Shown: positions 9,332 through 18,469 of the stretch, one piece after another
Numbering within the stretch: the first letter of the stretch is position 1
Layout of the letters: each line of letters begins with the position of its first letter
Assembly (NCBI GenBank): GCA_041918675.1
Contig: JAYRVF010000014.1
Span: 640,213 to 704,212 of the forward strand
From: SCUB01 sp041918675
GTDB lineage: Bacteria; Pseudomonadota; Alphaproteobacteria; Rhizobiales; Xanthobacteraceae
Reading direction: 5' to 3'
DNA length: 64,000 bases
The notes under the pieces: model-generated
The model's input: the letters and a program-made list of their open reading frames with translations, nothing else
Database searches by the model: none
What the model was told of the DNA's origin: nothing
Program-made: the position numbers and the translations under genes

Positions 9332-10300
9332 TTAGCTCGACGAACCCACCGGCGGCACCGCGCCGCGCCGCGCCGGCCGCGCGGCGTCCTCGCCGAAGGT
9401 CGCCTTGGCGAGTTCGCCGATGCCGGCGAGCGAGCCGAGCACATTGGTCGCCTCGATCGGCAGCAGCACGACCTTCTGGTTCGGCGATTCGGCGATCTTG
9501 GCGAAGGCCTTGATGTACTTCTCCGCGACGAAATAATTGAGCGCGGCGACGTCGCCGCGCGCGACCGCCTGGCTCACCATTTCGGTCGCCTTGGCTTCCG
9601 CCTGCGCCAGACGTTCGCGGCCTTCCGCGTCACGGAACGCCGCCTCGCGCCGGCCCTCGGCTTCGAGAATCTGCGCCTGCTTGGCGCCCTCGGCGCGCAG
9701 GATGTCGGATTGGCGCTGGCCCTCGGCCTGGAGAATGTCGGCGCGCTTGACGCGCTCGGCCTTCATCTGCCGCGCCATCGCCTCGACCAGATCGTTCGGC
9801 GGCACGATATCCTTGATCTCGATGCGGTTGACCTTGACCCCCCAGGGCGCCACCGCCGCGTCGACGACGCGCAGCAGGCGCTCGTTGATCTCGTCGCGAT
9901 GCGACAGCGCCTGATCGAGATCCATCGAACCGGTCACCGAGCGGATGTTGGTCATCGTCAGCGTCACGATCGCCTGCGTCAGGTTGGAGACTTCGTAGCT
10001 CGCCTGCGCCGCGTTGAAGACCTGAAAGAAGGCGACGCCGTCGACGGTGATGGTGGCGTTGTCCTTGGTGATGACCTCCTGCTGGGGAATGTCGATCACC
10101 TGCTCCATCATGTTGATCTTGCGCCCGATGCGATCGAAATAAGGCACGATCAGGTTGAGCCCGGGCGCCAGCGTGCGCGTGAACTTGCCGAAGCGCTCGA
10201 CCGTCCAGTTGAAGCCTTGCGGCACGGTCTTGATGCCGGCGAGCAGCGTGAAGATGACGAGCAGTGCCAGAACGATGGCGAAGACGTCGAAACCAAGCAT
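9332..10300 (-). CDS. qmcA: SPFH/Band 7 stomatin-like protein
   Basis: 322 residues: one N-terminal membrane anchor (about 5-20), a Band 7 domain (about 22-190; VPQGFNWTVERFGKFTRTLAPGLN, split by family insertions) and a charged coiled-coil rich in EAEGRREAAFRDAEGRE-type repeats (about 190-265). QmcA-type proteins oligomerise on the cytoplasmic or periplasmic face of the inner membrane. It is the first gene of the pair with nfeD. The 174 bases between it and hemH contain no gene. Confidence 0.92.
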   Translation of the reverse strand: MLGFDVFAIVLALLVIFTLLAGIKTVPQGFNWTVERFGKFTRTLAPGLNLIVPYFDRIGRKINMMEQVIDIPQQEVITKDNATITVDGVAFFQVFNAAQASYEVSNLTQAIVTLTMTNIRSVTGSMDLDQALSHRDEINERLLRVVDAAVAPWGVKVNRIEIKDIVPPNDLVEAMARQMKAERVKRADILQAEGQRQSDILRAEGAKQAQILEAEGRREAAFRDAEGRERLAQAEAKATEMVSQAVARGDVAALNYFVAEKYIKAFAKIAESPNQKVVLLPIEATNVLGSLAGIGELAKATFGEDAARPARRGAVPPVGSSS

Positions 10301-10474
10301 GGTGTCTCCCTCAATCTGGCCCGGACCCTATCCGGCCCGGGCCATTTGCGCCCGGAGGCGAAGCCCGCCTCGGGTCACGTGACAAGACGGCGCCGCGCGC
10401 CCCCGCGCGAAACGCCGTCGCGCGCGCCATTTCGATTGGTCGCGCCGCCCGCGCCGAGCGTTCAACCCGCCGCG

Positions 10475-11539
10475 TCAGCCGGCGTTCGCCGCGACATCCA
10501 CCTCGACCCAGCCGCGCAATTCGCGCCTCGCCAGATGCCGCAGCACGGCCATGCCGACTTCCGTGTCGTTGAGGCATGGAATTGCGACGAAAGTTTCGCC
10601 GCCATTCTGGCTGAAGGCCGCCGCGTTTTCCACCGCGATTTCCTCCAGCGTCTCCAGGCAATCGGCGGCGAAGCCCGGCGTCACCACCGCGAGGCGGCGC
10701 GTGCCGGCGCGCGCCAGTTCCACGATCGTCGTGTCGGTGTAAGGCCGCAGCCATTCCTGCCGGCCGAAACGCGATTGGAAGGTCAGCCGAAGCTCGGGCG
10801 CGCCGGGACCGAGCCGCGCGCGCAGGCGGTCGACGGTGACGACGCATTGGTCGTAATAGGGATCGCCCTTGTCGATGTAGGATTTCGGCATGCCGTGAAA
10901 CGAGGCCAGGATCACCTCGGGCCGGACGCCGGCATCGCGCAGATGCTTCTCGATCGAGGCCGCGAGCGCGTCGATATAGACCTCGTCGTCGAAATAAGGC
11001 GGCGCGACGCGCAGGGTCGGCTGCGCCCGCTTGGTGGAAAGGACGCGAAAGATTTCGTCGCAGACGGTCGCCGTGGTCGACGCCGAATATTGCGGATAGA
11101 GCGGCATCGCGAGCACGCGGTCGCAGCCGCGCGCCGCGAGCGCGGCAAGCCCCGTCGCGATCGAGGGATTGCCGTAGCGCATCGCCCAGTCGACCACGAC
11201 ACCCGCGCCGGCAAGGGCGTCGCCGAGCTTTTCGGCCTGCGCGCGGGTGATCGTCTTGAGCGGGGATTCATCGCGATCGGTGTTCCAGATCTTGGCGTAG
11301 TCGCGCGCCTTGCGCGCCGGGCGCACCCGCAGGATGATGCCGTGGAGCACCAGCTTCCACACCAGCCCCTGATTTTCGATGACGCGCGGATCGGCCAGGA
11401 ATTCCCGCAGATAGGCGCGCACGCTTGGCGCATCGGCCGCGTCGGGCGTGCCGAGATTGACGAGAAGAACACCGACCCGGCGGTCACGCGAATGAGCGTC
11501 GGGCGGCGGCGCGTTCTCGGTCGGCATCGTCATGCTCAT
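10475..11539 (-). CDS. hemH: Ferrochelatase
   Basis: 354 residues from the ATG at 11539; the frame is open upstream, but the family N-terminus VGVLLVNLGTPDAADAPSV begins about 20 residues after this start. Two further ATGs follow within 14 bases, so the exact start is uncertain. Signature segments are FHGMPKSYIDKGDPYYDQC, which carries the metal-binding His, and LTFQSRFGRQEWLRPYTD. The enzyme inserts Fe2+ into protoporphyrin IX, the last step of heme synthesis, at the inner membrane. It follows the TRAP genes on the same strand. Confidence 0.95.
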   Translation of the reverse strand: MSMTMPTENAPPPDAHSRDRRVGVLLVNLGTPDAADAPSVRAYLREFLADPRVIENQGLVWKLVLHGIILRVRPARKARDYAKIWNTDRDESPLKTITRAQAEKLGDALAGAGVVVDWAMRYGNPSIATGLAALAARGCDRVLAMPLYPQYSASTTATVCDEIFRVLSTKRAQPTLRVAPPYFDDEVYIDALAASIEKHLRDAGVRPEVILASFHGMPKSYIDKGDPYYDQCVVTVDRLRARLGPGAPELRLTFQSRFGRQEWLRPYTDTTIVELARAGTRRLAVVTPGFAADCLETLEEIAVENAAAFSQNGGETFVAIPCLNDTEVGMAVLRHLARRELRGWVEVDVAANAG

Positions 11540-11592
11540 CTCTTTCGCCCGCGTTTCTTTCGCTAGCATCTCGGCCCGCTTCGCCGGCACCG

Positions 11593-13179
11593 TCAGCCGG
11601 CACCGGCGAGCCAGCGCGGCAGCGCCGTGGCAAGGCCGGGACAATACCAGAGAATCGCCAGCATCAGGAATTGGATCAGCACGAAGGGAATGACGCCGAC
11701 ATAGATGTGGCGCGTCGTCATGCCCGCCGGCGCGACCCCGCGCAGGAAGAACAGCGTCGGCCCGAGCGGGGGATGGAGATAGGAGGTTTGCAGATTGACG
11801 GCCATCAGCACCGCGAGCCAGACCGGATCGATCCCGGTCATCGCCAGAAGCGGCGGCGCGACGATCGGCACCACGACGAAGATGATCTCGAACGCGTCCA
11901 TGATGAAGCCGAGCAGGAACATGGCGATCATCACGGTGAGCACCGCCCCGCCCGCCCCTCCGGGCAGGCCGGCGAGCGCGCGGTGGACGAGATCGTCGCC
12001 GCCGAGCGCGCGAAAGACCAGGCTGAAGAAGGTCGCGCCGATCAGGATGACGAAGATCATGCTGGAAATTTGCGCCGTCTTTTTCAGCACGGGCGCGAGC
12101 AGACCCGCCCGGCCGAGCTGGCGCGTCAGCATGAACGCGGCGATGGCGAGAACGGCCGCGAGCGCCAATGCGAGGACGAACCCGGTGATGCCGGCCAAGC
12201 CGCCGGCCGCGCCGAGATGGAACCGTCCGCCGGCGCGCAAGAGAATCAGCGCGAGAAGGGCAAGCGCGGCGGCCGCCACCCAGCCGCGTTCGCGCGCCGT
12301 GGCGGCGTTGCGGTAGGCGCCGAGGCCGATCGCGCCGGCGGCGCCGATCGCCGCGGCTTCCGTGGGCGTCGCCACGCCGCCGAGAATGGACCCGAGCACG
12401 GCGGCGATAAGCGCGACCGGAGCGATAAGCGCGCGGATGACGCGCGCGGCAAGCGCGGCGCCGCGCGGGCCGTCGGTCTCCGCGGCAAGCGGCGGCGACC
12501 AACCCGGCCGCCACCAGGCGACCGCGATCAGGAAAGCCAGATAAAGCGCGACGAGCGTCAGGCCCGGAACGATGGCGCCGGCGAAAACGTCGGCGATGGT
12601 GACCGGCGAGGCGGCGAAGTTTCCCTTCGCGAGTTGCGTCGCCTGCCAGGAATTGGCGATCTGATCGCCGAGGAGGACGAGCACCGTCGCCGGCGGGAAC
12701 ACCTGCGCGAGCGTCGCGGTCGCCGCGACCGTTCCCGCGGCAAGGCGCGGGTCGTAGCCGTGACGCAGCATGCTCGGCAGGACGATCAGGCCCATGGTGA
12801 CGGTGGTCGCGCCGACCACGCCCTTGGCCGCCGCCAGCAGCACGCCGACGCAGACCACCGCGATGCCGAGCCCGCCGGCGCGCGCGCCGAACACGCGGCC
12901 CATCGCGTCAAGCAGATCCTCGGCGACGCGGGTGCGTTCAAGCATCACGCCCATGAAGATGAAGAGCGGGATCGCCATCAGCGTCTCGTTGGTGACGACG
13001 CCGTGGATGCGCGGGCCGATCGCGCCGAGCAGTCCCACCGGCATCAGGTCGAGGCCGTGGCCGACGAGCGCGACGGCGAGCGACACCCCGCCGAGCGTCA
13101 GCGCCACCGGATAGCCGGCCGCGAGCGCGACGCAGACCGCGGCGACCAGCGCGACGGCGAGAATTTCGGCGCCGGTCAT
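11593..13179 (-). CDS. dctM: TRAP transporter large permease (DctM family)
   Basis: 528 residues from the ATG at 13179. About 12 to 14 membrane helices cover the protein; typical DctM segments are AIPLFIFMGVMLERTRVAEDLL, AAAKGVVGATTVTMGLIVLPSM and YLHPPLGPTLFFLRGVAP (each shown only in part of its context). It forms the ion-coupled permease that works with DctQ and a periplasmic DctP receptor to import organic anions. Its start overlaps the dctQ stop by four bases (ATGA), indicating translational coupling. A helical insertion (about 295-380) makes it longer than the common 430-residue form. No dctP gene lies in the window. Confidence 0.92.
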   Translation of the reverse strand: MTGAEILAVALVAAVCVALAAGYPVALTLGGVSLAVALVGHGLDLMPVGLLGAIGPRIHGVVTNETLMAIPLFIFMGVMLERTRVAEDLLDAMGRVFGARAGGLGIAVVCVGVLLAAAKGVVGATTVTMGLIVLPSMLRHGYDPRLAAGTVAATATLAQVFPPATVLVLLGDQIANSWQATQLAKGNFAASPVTIADVFAGAIVPGLTLVALYLAFLIAVAWWRPGWSPPLAAETDGPRGAALAARVIRALIAPVALIAAVLGSILGGVATPTEAAAIGAAGAIGLGAYRNAATARERGWVAAAALALLALILLRAGGRFHLGAAGGLAGITGFVLALALAAVLAIAAFMLTRQLGRAGLLAPVLKKTAQISSMIFVILIGATFFSLVFRALGGDDLVHRALAGLPGGAGGAVLTVMIAMFLLGFIMDAFEIIFVVVPIVAPPLLAMTGIDPVWLAVLMAVNLQTSYLHPPLGPTLFFLRGVAPAGMTTRHIYVGVIPFVLIQFLMLAILWYCPGLATALPRWLAGAG

Positions 13180-13727
13180 GGCGCGCCGGCCGCGCGCGGC
13201 CTCCGCGCGCCGCGCAGGACGGCGAGGCTCCGCGACGCTTGCGCCAGACCTTGAAGGAACATCTGCGCGGCGAATAGCGGGATCGCGGTCTTGAGCAGAA
13301 ACATCAACGGCAGGCCGGAGATTTCGCGCGAACCCTCGAAGATCGCCCAGGCGCGCGCGACATAGGGCCAGGACAGAAAGATCACCGCGGCCATGAACGG
13401 AATCAGCAGCAGCACCGCGCCGAGAAGGTCGACCCACGCCTTCGCGCGGGGGCCGGCGTCGGCATAGAAGATGTCGACGCGGACATGGCCGTCGTCGCGC
13501 AGCGTCCAGGCGGCCGCGAACAGGATCAGCGCGGCATGGAAATAGACCAGCGATTCCTGAAGCCACAAGGAGCCGACGCCGAACAGGAAGCGCGTCAGGA
13601 TGATGGCGACCTGCGCCACCACCATGGCGAGCGCGCACCACGCCGCCACCCAGCCGACGATCTCGGCGAGGCGGTCGATGCGATCGGCCGTCGGCGACGG
13701 ATTCATGGGACTGACGCGATCGGACAT
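13176..13727 (-). CDS. dctQ: TRAP transporter small permease (DctQ family)
   Basis: 183 residues with four predicted membrane helices (about 20-42, 55-75, 100-120, 145-165). The DctQ signature is seen in WLQESLVYFHAALILFAAAW and in DDGHVRVDIFY. It associates with DctM in the inner membrane. The start at 13727 is followed by MSDRVSPM; an internal ATG eight codons later is an alternative. The 105 bases between this start and the next gene are the likely promoter region for dctQM-hemH. Confidence 0.9.
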   Translation of the reverse strand: MSDRVSPMNPSPTADRIDRLAEIVGWVAAWCALAMVVAQVAIILTRFLFGVGSLWLQESLVYFHAALILFAAAWTLRDDGHVRVDIFYADAGPRAKAWVDLLGAVLLLIPFMAAVIFLSWPYVARAWAIFEGSREISGLPLMFLLKTAIPLFAAQMFLQGLAQASRSLAVLRGARRPRAAGAP

Positions 13728-13832
13728 GGCTGGATGAAGCAGGCGGGTCGGGACATGGCAAGACCGCCGGTGGCGGCTCCGTGGACGCGGCTCACGGTAA
13801 GCGCCGCGTCACGGCCGGACAAGCGCGCCCTT

Positions 13833-14990
13833 TCAGAAACAGGTCACGCGTTCGGCCGCCGCATAGCCCGCGAGCAGCGCGACCCCGAGCAGGAGCACGA
13901 GGCCGGCGGCGCCGAATTCGAGAAACCGCACGGCGATGGCGCCGAAGCCGGTGCGACCGCGCGTGAAGCGCCCGAGGACGTCCTTGGCTCCGAGCGCGAG
14001 CACGGCGATGACAGCCACGGTCAGCGCGGTCCCGAGCCCCATGATGAAGGTGGCTGCGACGCCCGCCCAGAACAGACCCTGCGCCAGGGCGAAGACGAGC
14101 ACCAGGATCGCGCCCGAGCACGGCCGCAGGCCCACGGCCAGAACCGCGCCGAGACCGTTGCGCCACCCGCCGGGACCGCCGATCGCGGCGAGGTCCGGCC
14201 CATGCGCGTGGCCGCAATGGGCGTCGTCCTCGCCATGGGCGTGATGGGCATGGTCGGCGCGGGTTTCGCGCGCGCCATCGTGATGCGGGCGATCGTGGCG
14301 CGCCTCACCGTGATGCGCGTGATCGTGATCGGCGTGGTCGTGATGCGCGTGGTGACCGTCATGCGCGTGAGGCGCGCCCGCGGCCGCGCGAACCCGCCGC
14401 GCGGTATCGAAGAAAACGCGTCCCTTGGTCCAGACCAGCCGCGCCCCGAGCGCGGCGATCAGCGCGTAGCTCGCGATCTCGATGACGCGTTCGGACTTGC
14501 ACATGGTCTGGCTGGTGGCGTTGAGAAGCCAGGCTGCGATCGCCACGATCAGGACCGCCACCAACGCCTGGACGAAGGCCGAGGCGAAGGACAGTACGAC
14601 GCCGCGCCACGCGGTCTCCTCATTGGCGAGGAGATAGGAGGAGATGACGGCCTTGCCGTGGCCGGGGCCGGCGGCATGAAAGATGCCGTAGAGAAACGAG
14701 ACGCCGAGCAACGTCGTCACCGCGCTGCCGTCCGTCTTGGCCGCGCGCAGCGCCGCAGACATGGCGCGGTAGAATTCCGCCTGTTTGGTGATGATCCAGC
14801 CGACCACGCCGCCGGCCTCGCTCGCGGCCGCCGGCGGGCGCGGCGCGCCGAACGGCGTTGCCTGGGCGAGCGCCTGCGCCAGATGTCCGTCGAGAACCAT
14901 CGCGCCGATGACGGCGATCATCGCGCCGGCCCAGACGCGAAGCGAGCCAAGCGACCCGGACGAAGCGGCGCCACGCCCGCTCACGGGCAT
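13833..14990 (-). CDS. Nickel/cobalt-type exporter (RcnA/HoxN-like) with His-rich loop
   Basis: 385 residues from the ATG at 14990. Membrane segments on both sides of a large hydrophilic loop (about 205-262) packed with His, Asp and Ala (HAHDGHHAHHDHADHDHAHH and onward, about 24 His). NiCoT/RcnA hallmarks are FLYGIFHAAGPGHGKAVISS (HAxGPGHxK) and LRPCSGAILVLVFALAQG. It moves Ni2+, Co2+ or possibly Zn2+ across the inner membrane. Its start overlaps the end of the DUF1007 gene by ten bases, and this pair is a common alphaproteobacterial arrangement. Metal specificity cannot be read from the sequence. Confidence 0.88.
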   Translation of the reverse strand: MPVSGRGAASSGSLGSLRVWAGAMIAVIGAMVLDGHLAQALAQATPFGAPRPPAAASEAGGVVGWIITKQAEFYRAMSAALRAAKTDGSAVTTLLGVSFLYGIFHAAGPGHGKAVISSYLLANEETAWRGVVLSFASAFVQALVAVLIVAIAAWLLNATSQTMCKSERVIEIASYALIAALGARLVWTKGRVFFDTARRVRAAAGAPHAHDGHHAHHDHADHDHAHHGEARHDRPHHDGARETRADHAHHAHGEDDAHCGHAHGPDLAAIGGPGGWRNGLGAVLAVGLRPCSGAILVLVFALAQGLFWAGVAATFIMGLGTALTVAVIAVLALGAKDVLGRFTRGRTGFGAIAVRFLEFGAAGLVLLLGVALLAGYAAAERVTCF

Positions 14991-15667
14991 TTCACCAATA
15001 CTTTGTTGGCGAACATCGCGCCGTAATTCGAATTGTCGCCGCTGAGAAAGCTCTGCTCGTTCAGCGGCTGCTGCTTCGCCTTGGCGTCGGTGGGACGCGT
15101 GACGGTCACGCCGCAGGAAGCCGGCGCGCCGGCGAGCTTGATCGGCTCTTTTTCCGCCAGCGCGAAATCGACGAAATAGCTCGGATCGTAGATGTCGACG
15201 GCGAGCTCCTTGGCCTTGACCGGCGCGGCGAGCGGCAGCGTGAAATGCAGCGTCAGCGCGTTGTCCTTGTATTCGAGCCAATAGTCGACCGGGTCGGAGA
15301 ATTTCTGCTTCTTGCCGTCGGATTTGGCCTGGGTGAAATAGCCGAATTCCTTGAGCGAGGTGACGTTGGTCTCGGCGAGATCGGCGAGGTCCTGGCGGGT
15401 GTAGACGCCCTTGGTCTTGGTTTCGAGCCCCTGCACCGCATAGGTGGAGAACATCTCGTCGAAGGTCCAGGCATGCCGGATGCCGGTGATGGCCCCGCCC
15501 GCGTCGTAGACGAATTCACTCGCCGAGACGACCCAGACGTGGGGATGGGCATGCGCCGGGCGCGAGCCGAGCGGCGCGAGGGCGACCGCAAGTCCGGCCG
15601 CGAGAGCGAGCACCATGCCCGGCCGGGACCGGGGATTTCGTGGCCGTGTTTTTCCGATCTCGTTCAT
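14981..15667 (-). CDS. DUF1007 family periplasmic protein
   Basis: 228 residues from the ATG at 15667. A signal peptide (GMVLALAAGLAVALAPLG then RPAHAHPHVWV) gives a mature protein beginning with the His-Pro-His that is typical of the family. The remainder is a beta-rich domain with YDPSYFVDF near residue 165 and two Cys (ASCGV, and the C-terminal KCP) that could form a disulfide. DUF1007 proteins accompany NiCoT/RcnA-like exporters and probably assist metal handling in the periplasm. The start overlaps the M3 peptidase stop by four bases (ATGA), so three genes are translationally coupled. Confidence 0.88.
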   Translation of the reverse strand: MNEIGKTRPRNPRSRPGMVLALAAGLAVALAPLGSRPAHAHPHVWVVSASEFVYDAGGAITGIRHAWTFDEMFSTYAVQGLETKTKGVYTRQDLADLAETNVTSLKEFGYFTQAKSDGKKQKFSDPVDYWLEYKDNALTLHFTLPLAAPVKAKELAVDIYDPSYFVDFALAEKEPIKLAGAPASCGVTVTRPTDAKAKQQPLNEQSFLSGDNSNYGAMFANKVLVKCP

Positions 15668-17775
15668 GACGCCTCCGCGTTCTCGGCAAGGCCCCTGCGC
15701 CGCAACAGCGCCTCGGGCTCGGGCATGCGACCCCTGAAGGCGACATAGGCCTCGGCGGGATCGCGCGCGCCGCCGGCCGCGTAGATGTCGCGCTTCAGAC
15801 GCTCGGCCGTGGCCGGATCGAAGACATCGCCCGCCTCCTCGAAGGCCCCGAACGCGTCGGCGTCCATGACCTCGGACCACATGTAGCTGTAATAGCCCGC
15901 CGCGTATCCATCTCCCGAGAAAATGTGGCCAAAATGCTGCGGCCGATGACGCGGCGCGATTTCCTCGGGCATGCCGATCCGGGCGAGCACATCGGCCTCG
16001 AAGGCGCGCGCGTCGCCGCTCTCGGCCGCCGGGCGGGAATGCAATTCGAGGTCGATCAGGGCGGAGGAAACATATTCCACGGTGGCGAAGCCCTGATTGA
16101 ACTTCCGCGCGGCGAGAAAACGCGCGAGCAGGTCGTCGGGCAACGGCTCGCCGGTCCGGTAATGGCGGGCGAAGGCGCGCAACACCTCGGGCCGCTCCTG
16201 CCAATGTTCGTAGAGCTGAGAGGGCAGTTCGACGAAATCGGTCAGCACGCCGGTGCCGGCGAAGGAGGGATAGGTCACGTCCGAGAGCAGGCCGTGCAAG
16301 GCGTGGCCCATTTCGTGGAACAGCGTGCGCGCCTCGTCCGGGCTCAGAAGCGAGGGCTCGCCGGCCGCGCCCTTGGAGAAATTCGTCACATTGACGATGA
16401 GCGGGGCGACCGCGCCGTCGAGCCGCTGCTGGTCCCGCAGGCTCGTCATCCACGCGCCCGAGCGCTTCGAGGCGCGCGCGAAATAGTCGCCGTAGAACAG
16501 GCCGACCGTCGTCCCGTCGCGCCGGCCCACCTCGAACACGCGGACATCGGGATGCCAGACCGGGACGTCCTTGCGCTCGGCGAAGGTAAGCCCGAACAGT
16601 TTGCCGGCGACATCGAAGGCCGCCGCGATCATCCCATCGAGGGTGAGATAGGGCTTGATCGCGGCGTCGTCGAAGGCGGCGCGGCGCAGCCGCAGCTTCT
16701 CGGCGTAATGGCGCCAGTCCCAGGCCGCGAGGCGGAAATTGCCGCCCTCCTCCGCGATCAGCGCCTGCATGGCGTCGCGATCGGCGAGCGCGCGGGCGCG
16801 GGCCGGCCGCCATACCCGTTCGAGCAGCCCGCGCACGGCTTCGGGGGTTTTGGCCATCGTATCGTCGAGCTTGAAGGCGGCGTAGGTCGGATAGCCGAGG
16901 ATGCGGGCGCTTTCCTCGCGAAGACCGATCATCTCGGCGATGAGCGCGGCGTTGTCGGTATCCCCGCCATTGTCGCCGCGCGAGACGAAGGCACGGTGGA
17001 CCTTCTCGCGCAGGTCGCGCCTGAGCGAGGTCTGCAGGAACGGCTCGACGAAGGAGCGCGACAGCGTGATCGCGGCCTTGCCCGGCAGGCCCAGTTCGGC
17101 GCCGGTCGCGCGCGCGGCGGCGATGAAGGAGGGCGAGAGCCCGGCGAGATCGTCCCCTTCCAGCGTCAGCGACCAGGCCTGTTCGTCGGCAAGGACGTGA
17201 TGGCTGAATTTGGTGCCGAGTTCGGCGAGACGTTCGTTGATGGCGGCGAGGCGCGCCTTGTCCGCATCGGCGAGCCCCGCCCCGGCGCGGCGGAACCGCA
17301 GATGCGTGCGCTCGACCAGCCGGCGCTCCTCGGCCCCGCGCGCGAGACGGTCGCTGCCTGCGAAGATGGCGGCGATTCGCTCGAACAGCGCGGCGTTCAT
17401 CGTGACCGCGCTCCAGTGGCGCGCTTCGAGCAGCGCGACCTCCGATTCGATATCGCGCAGCTCGGCGTCCGAATGCGCCGAGACCAGATTGTAGAAGACC
17501 GCCGAAACCGCCCGCAGCAGCCGGCCGGAGCGCTCCAGCGCGGCGATGGTGTTGTCGAAGTCCGGCGCGGCCGGATTTTCCGCGATCGCGGCGATTTCGG
17601 CGGCGTGGTCGGCGAAGGCCCGCCGGAAGGCAGGCATGAAGTGGCCGGGCCGGATGTCGGCGAAGGACGGCGCGCCGAAGGGCGCGGCCGAGGGCGCGAG
17701 CAGCGGATTGCCGGCCTCCCCGTCATCGGTCGCCGGGGCCTTCGAGGGCGCGTTCGCGTGAGCCAAATCGTGCAT
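15664..17775 (-). CDS. M3 family zinc metallopeptidase (oligopeptidase A / Dcp type)
   Basis: 703 residues. The ATG at 17775 is preferred over the more upstream one because AAGGA lies close upstream. The zinc site LFHEMGHALHGLLSD (HExxH) is about two thirds along, followed by the GxxxDFVELPSQLYEHW segment with the third ligand Glu. M3 oligopeptidases degrade short peptides, for example cleaved signal peptides; no signal peptide is seen, so it should be cytoplasmic. It is the first gene of a coupled set with the DUF1007 and nickel/cobalt exporter genes; no functional reason for this is evident. Confidence 0.94.
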   Translation of the reverse strand: MHDLAHANAPSKAPATDDGEAGNPLLAPSAAPFGAPSFADIRPGHFMPAFRRAFADHAAEIAAIAENPAAPDFDNTIAALERSGRLLRAVSAVFYNLVSAHSDAELRDIESEVALLEARHWSAVTMNAALFERIAAIFAGSDRLARGAEERRLVERTHLRFRRAGAGLADADKARLAAINERLAELGTKFSHHVLADEQAWSLTLEGDDLAGLSPSFIAAARATGAELGLPGKAAITLSRSFVEPFLQTSLRRDLREKVHRAFVSRGDNGGDTDNAALIAEMIGLREESARILGYPTYAAFKLDDTMAKTPEAVRGLLERVWRPARARALADRDAMQALIAEEGGNFRLAAWDWRHYAEKLRLRRAAFDDAAIKPYLTLDGMIAAAFDVAGKLFGLTFAERKDVPVWHPDVRVFEVGRRDGTTVGLFYGDYFARASKRSGAWMTSLRDQQRLDGAVAPLIVNVTNFSKGAAGEPSLLSPDEARTLFHEMGHALHGLLSDVTYPSFAGTGVLTDFVELPSQLYEHWQERPEVLRAFARHYRTGEPLPDDLLARFLAARKFNQGFATVEYVSSALIDLELHSRPAAESGDARAFEADVLARIGMPEEIAPRHRPQHFGHIFSGDGYAAGYYSYMWSEVMDADAFGAFEEAGDVFDPATAERLKRDIYAAGGARDPAEAYVAFRGRMPEPEALLRRRGLAENAEAS

Positions 17776-17823
17776 CCTGTTCCTTCTCAACCCGCGCGCC
17801 GCCGCCGCGGGAGCCATTCCCAA

Positions 17824-17893
17824 GTGGCCTTACCGAGGCGGCCTTGCCGACGCGACCTTGCCGGCACAACCCTACCGGCGCGACCTTGCCGGC
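17824..17893. repeat. Five 14-bp tandem repeat units
   Basis: Five consecutive 14-bp units follow the pattern GCGACCTTGCCGGC with substitutions (17824-37, 38-51, 52-65, 66-79, 80-93). They lie between the M3 peptidase start and the small membrane protein gene, so in the promoter zone of either or both. Confidence 0.85.
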
Positions 17894-17973
17894 GGAGCGC
17901 GTCGGCGCCCGTCGGACTTGATCGCGAGAGCCATTTCGTGCCATCTGGCGGGGCCAATCGAGGTCCAGATCAT

Positions 17974-18231
17974 ATGGGTTCGCAGCCGTCAGCCGCAACG
18001 TCAAGGCGCATCGCCTGGCCGAGCGTGATCACCGTCATCAGCGCGGCGATTCTCATCAGCGCCGAGGTTTTCGGCGCCGCCTTCGCCGGCGGCTGGGCGC
18101 TGTCGATCCTGTTCGGGCTCGGCGAGACCGGCGCGCACATCCTGCAGGGCGCGCTGTTCGTCATCGGCGTCGCGATCATGATCGCGTTCGTCCGCGCGGC
18201 CCAGCGCGTCGAGCCCTTCACCCGCGCCTGA
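17974..18231 (+). CDS. Small two-helix membrane protein, unknown function
   Basis: 85 residues from the ATG at 17974 (MGSQPSAATSRRIAW). Two hydrophobic helices (about 17-45, and 58-78 with GALFVIGVAIMIAFVRAA) are joined by a short loop containing GLGETGAHI. The first helix region SVITVISAAILISAEVFGAA makes a polytopic inner-membrane protein likely. Comparable orphans of 80-90 residues are frequent in Hyphomicrobiales. It lies on the opposite strand to the M3 gene and directly before the ornithine decarboxylase leader. Function is unknown. Confidence 0.7.
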   Translation: MGSQPSAATSRRIAWPSVITVISAAILISAEVFGAAFAGGWALSILFGLGETGAHILQGALFVIGVAIMIAFVRAAQRVEPFTRA

Positions 18232-18469
18232 TTGCGTCGCGGCGCCGCCAACGCGGCGCGGCCGGGGCAAAGCGTAAGAATCCTTTAACGCTTGTTCATC
18301 TCGATCAACAGACGTTCATCGAAAACACGCCGAACGCGCGCGTCGCGGCGATAGCGCCGGGAAAATTCGCGTCGGCGCGGAAAATTTCTTGCGCGCGCGC
18401 GGCAAATAACTTATTTCCTCGCGTGCCCAATTTCGCACGTGCCTGTGGTCGTGTGTCGGTCGGTAGGTA

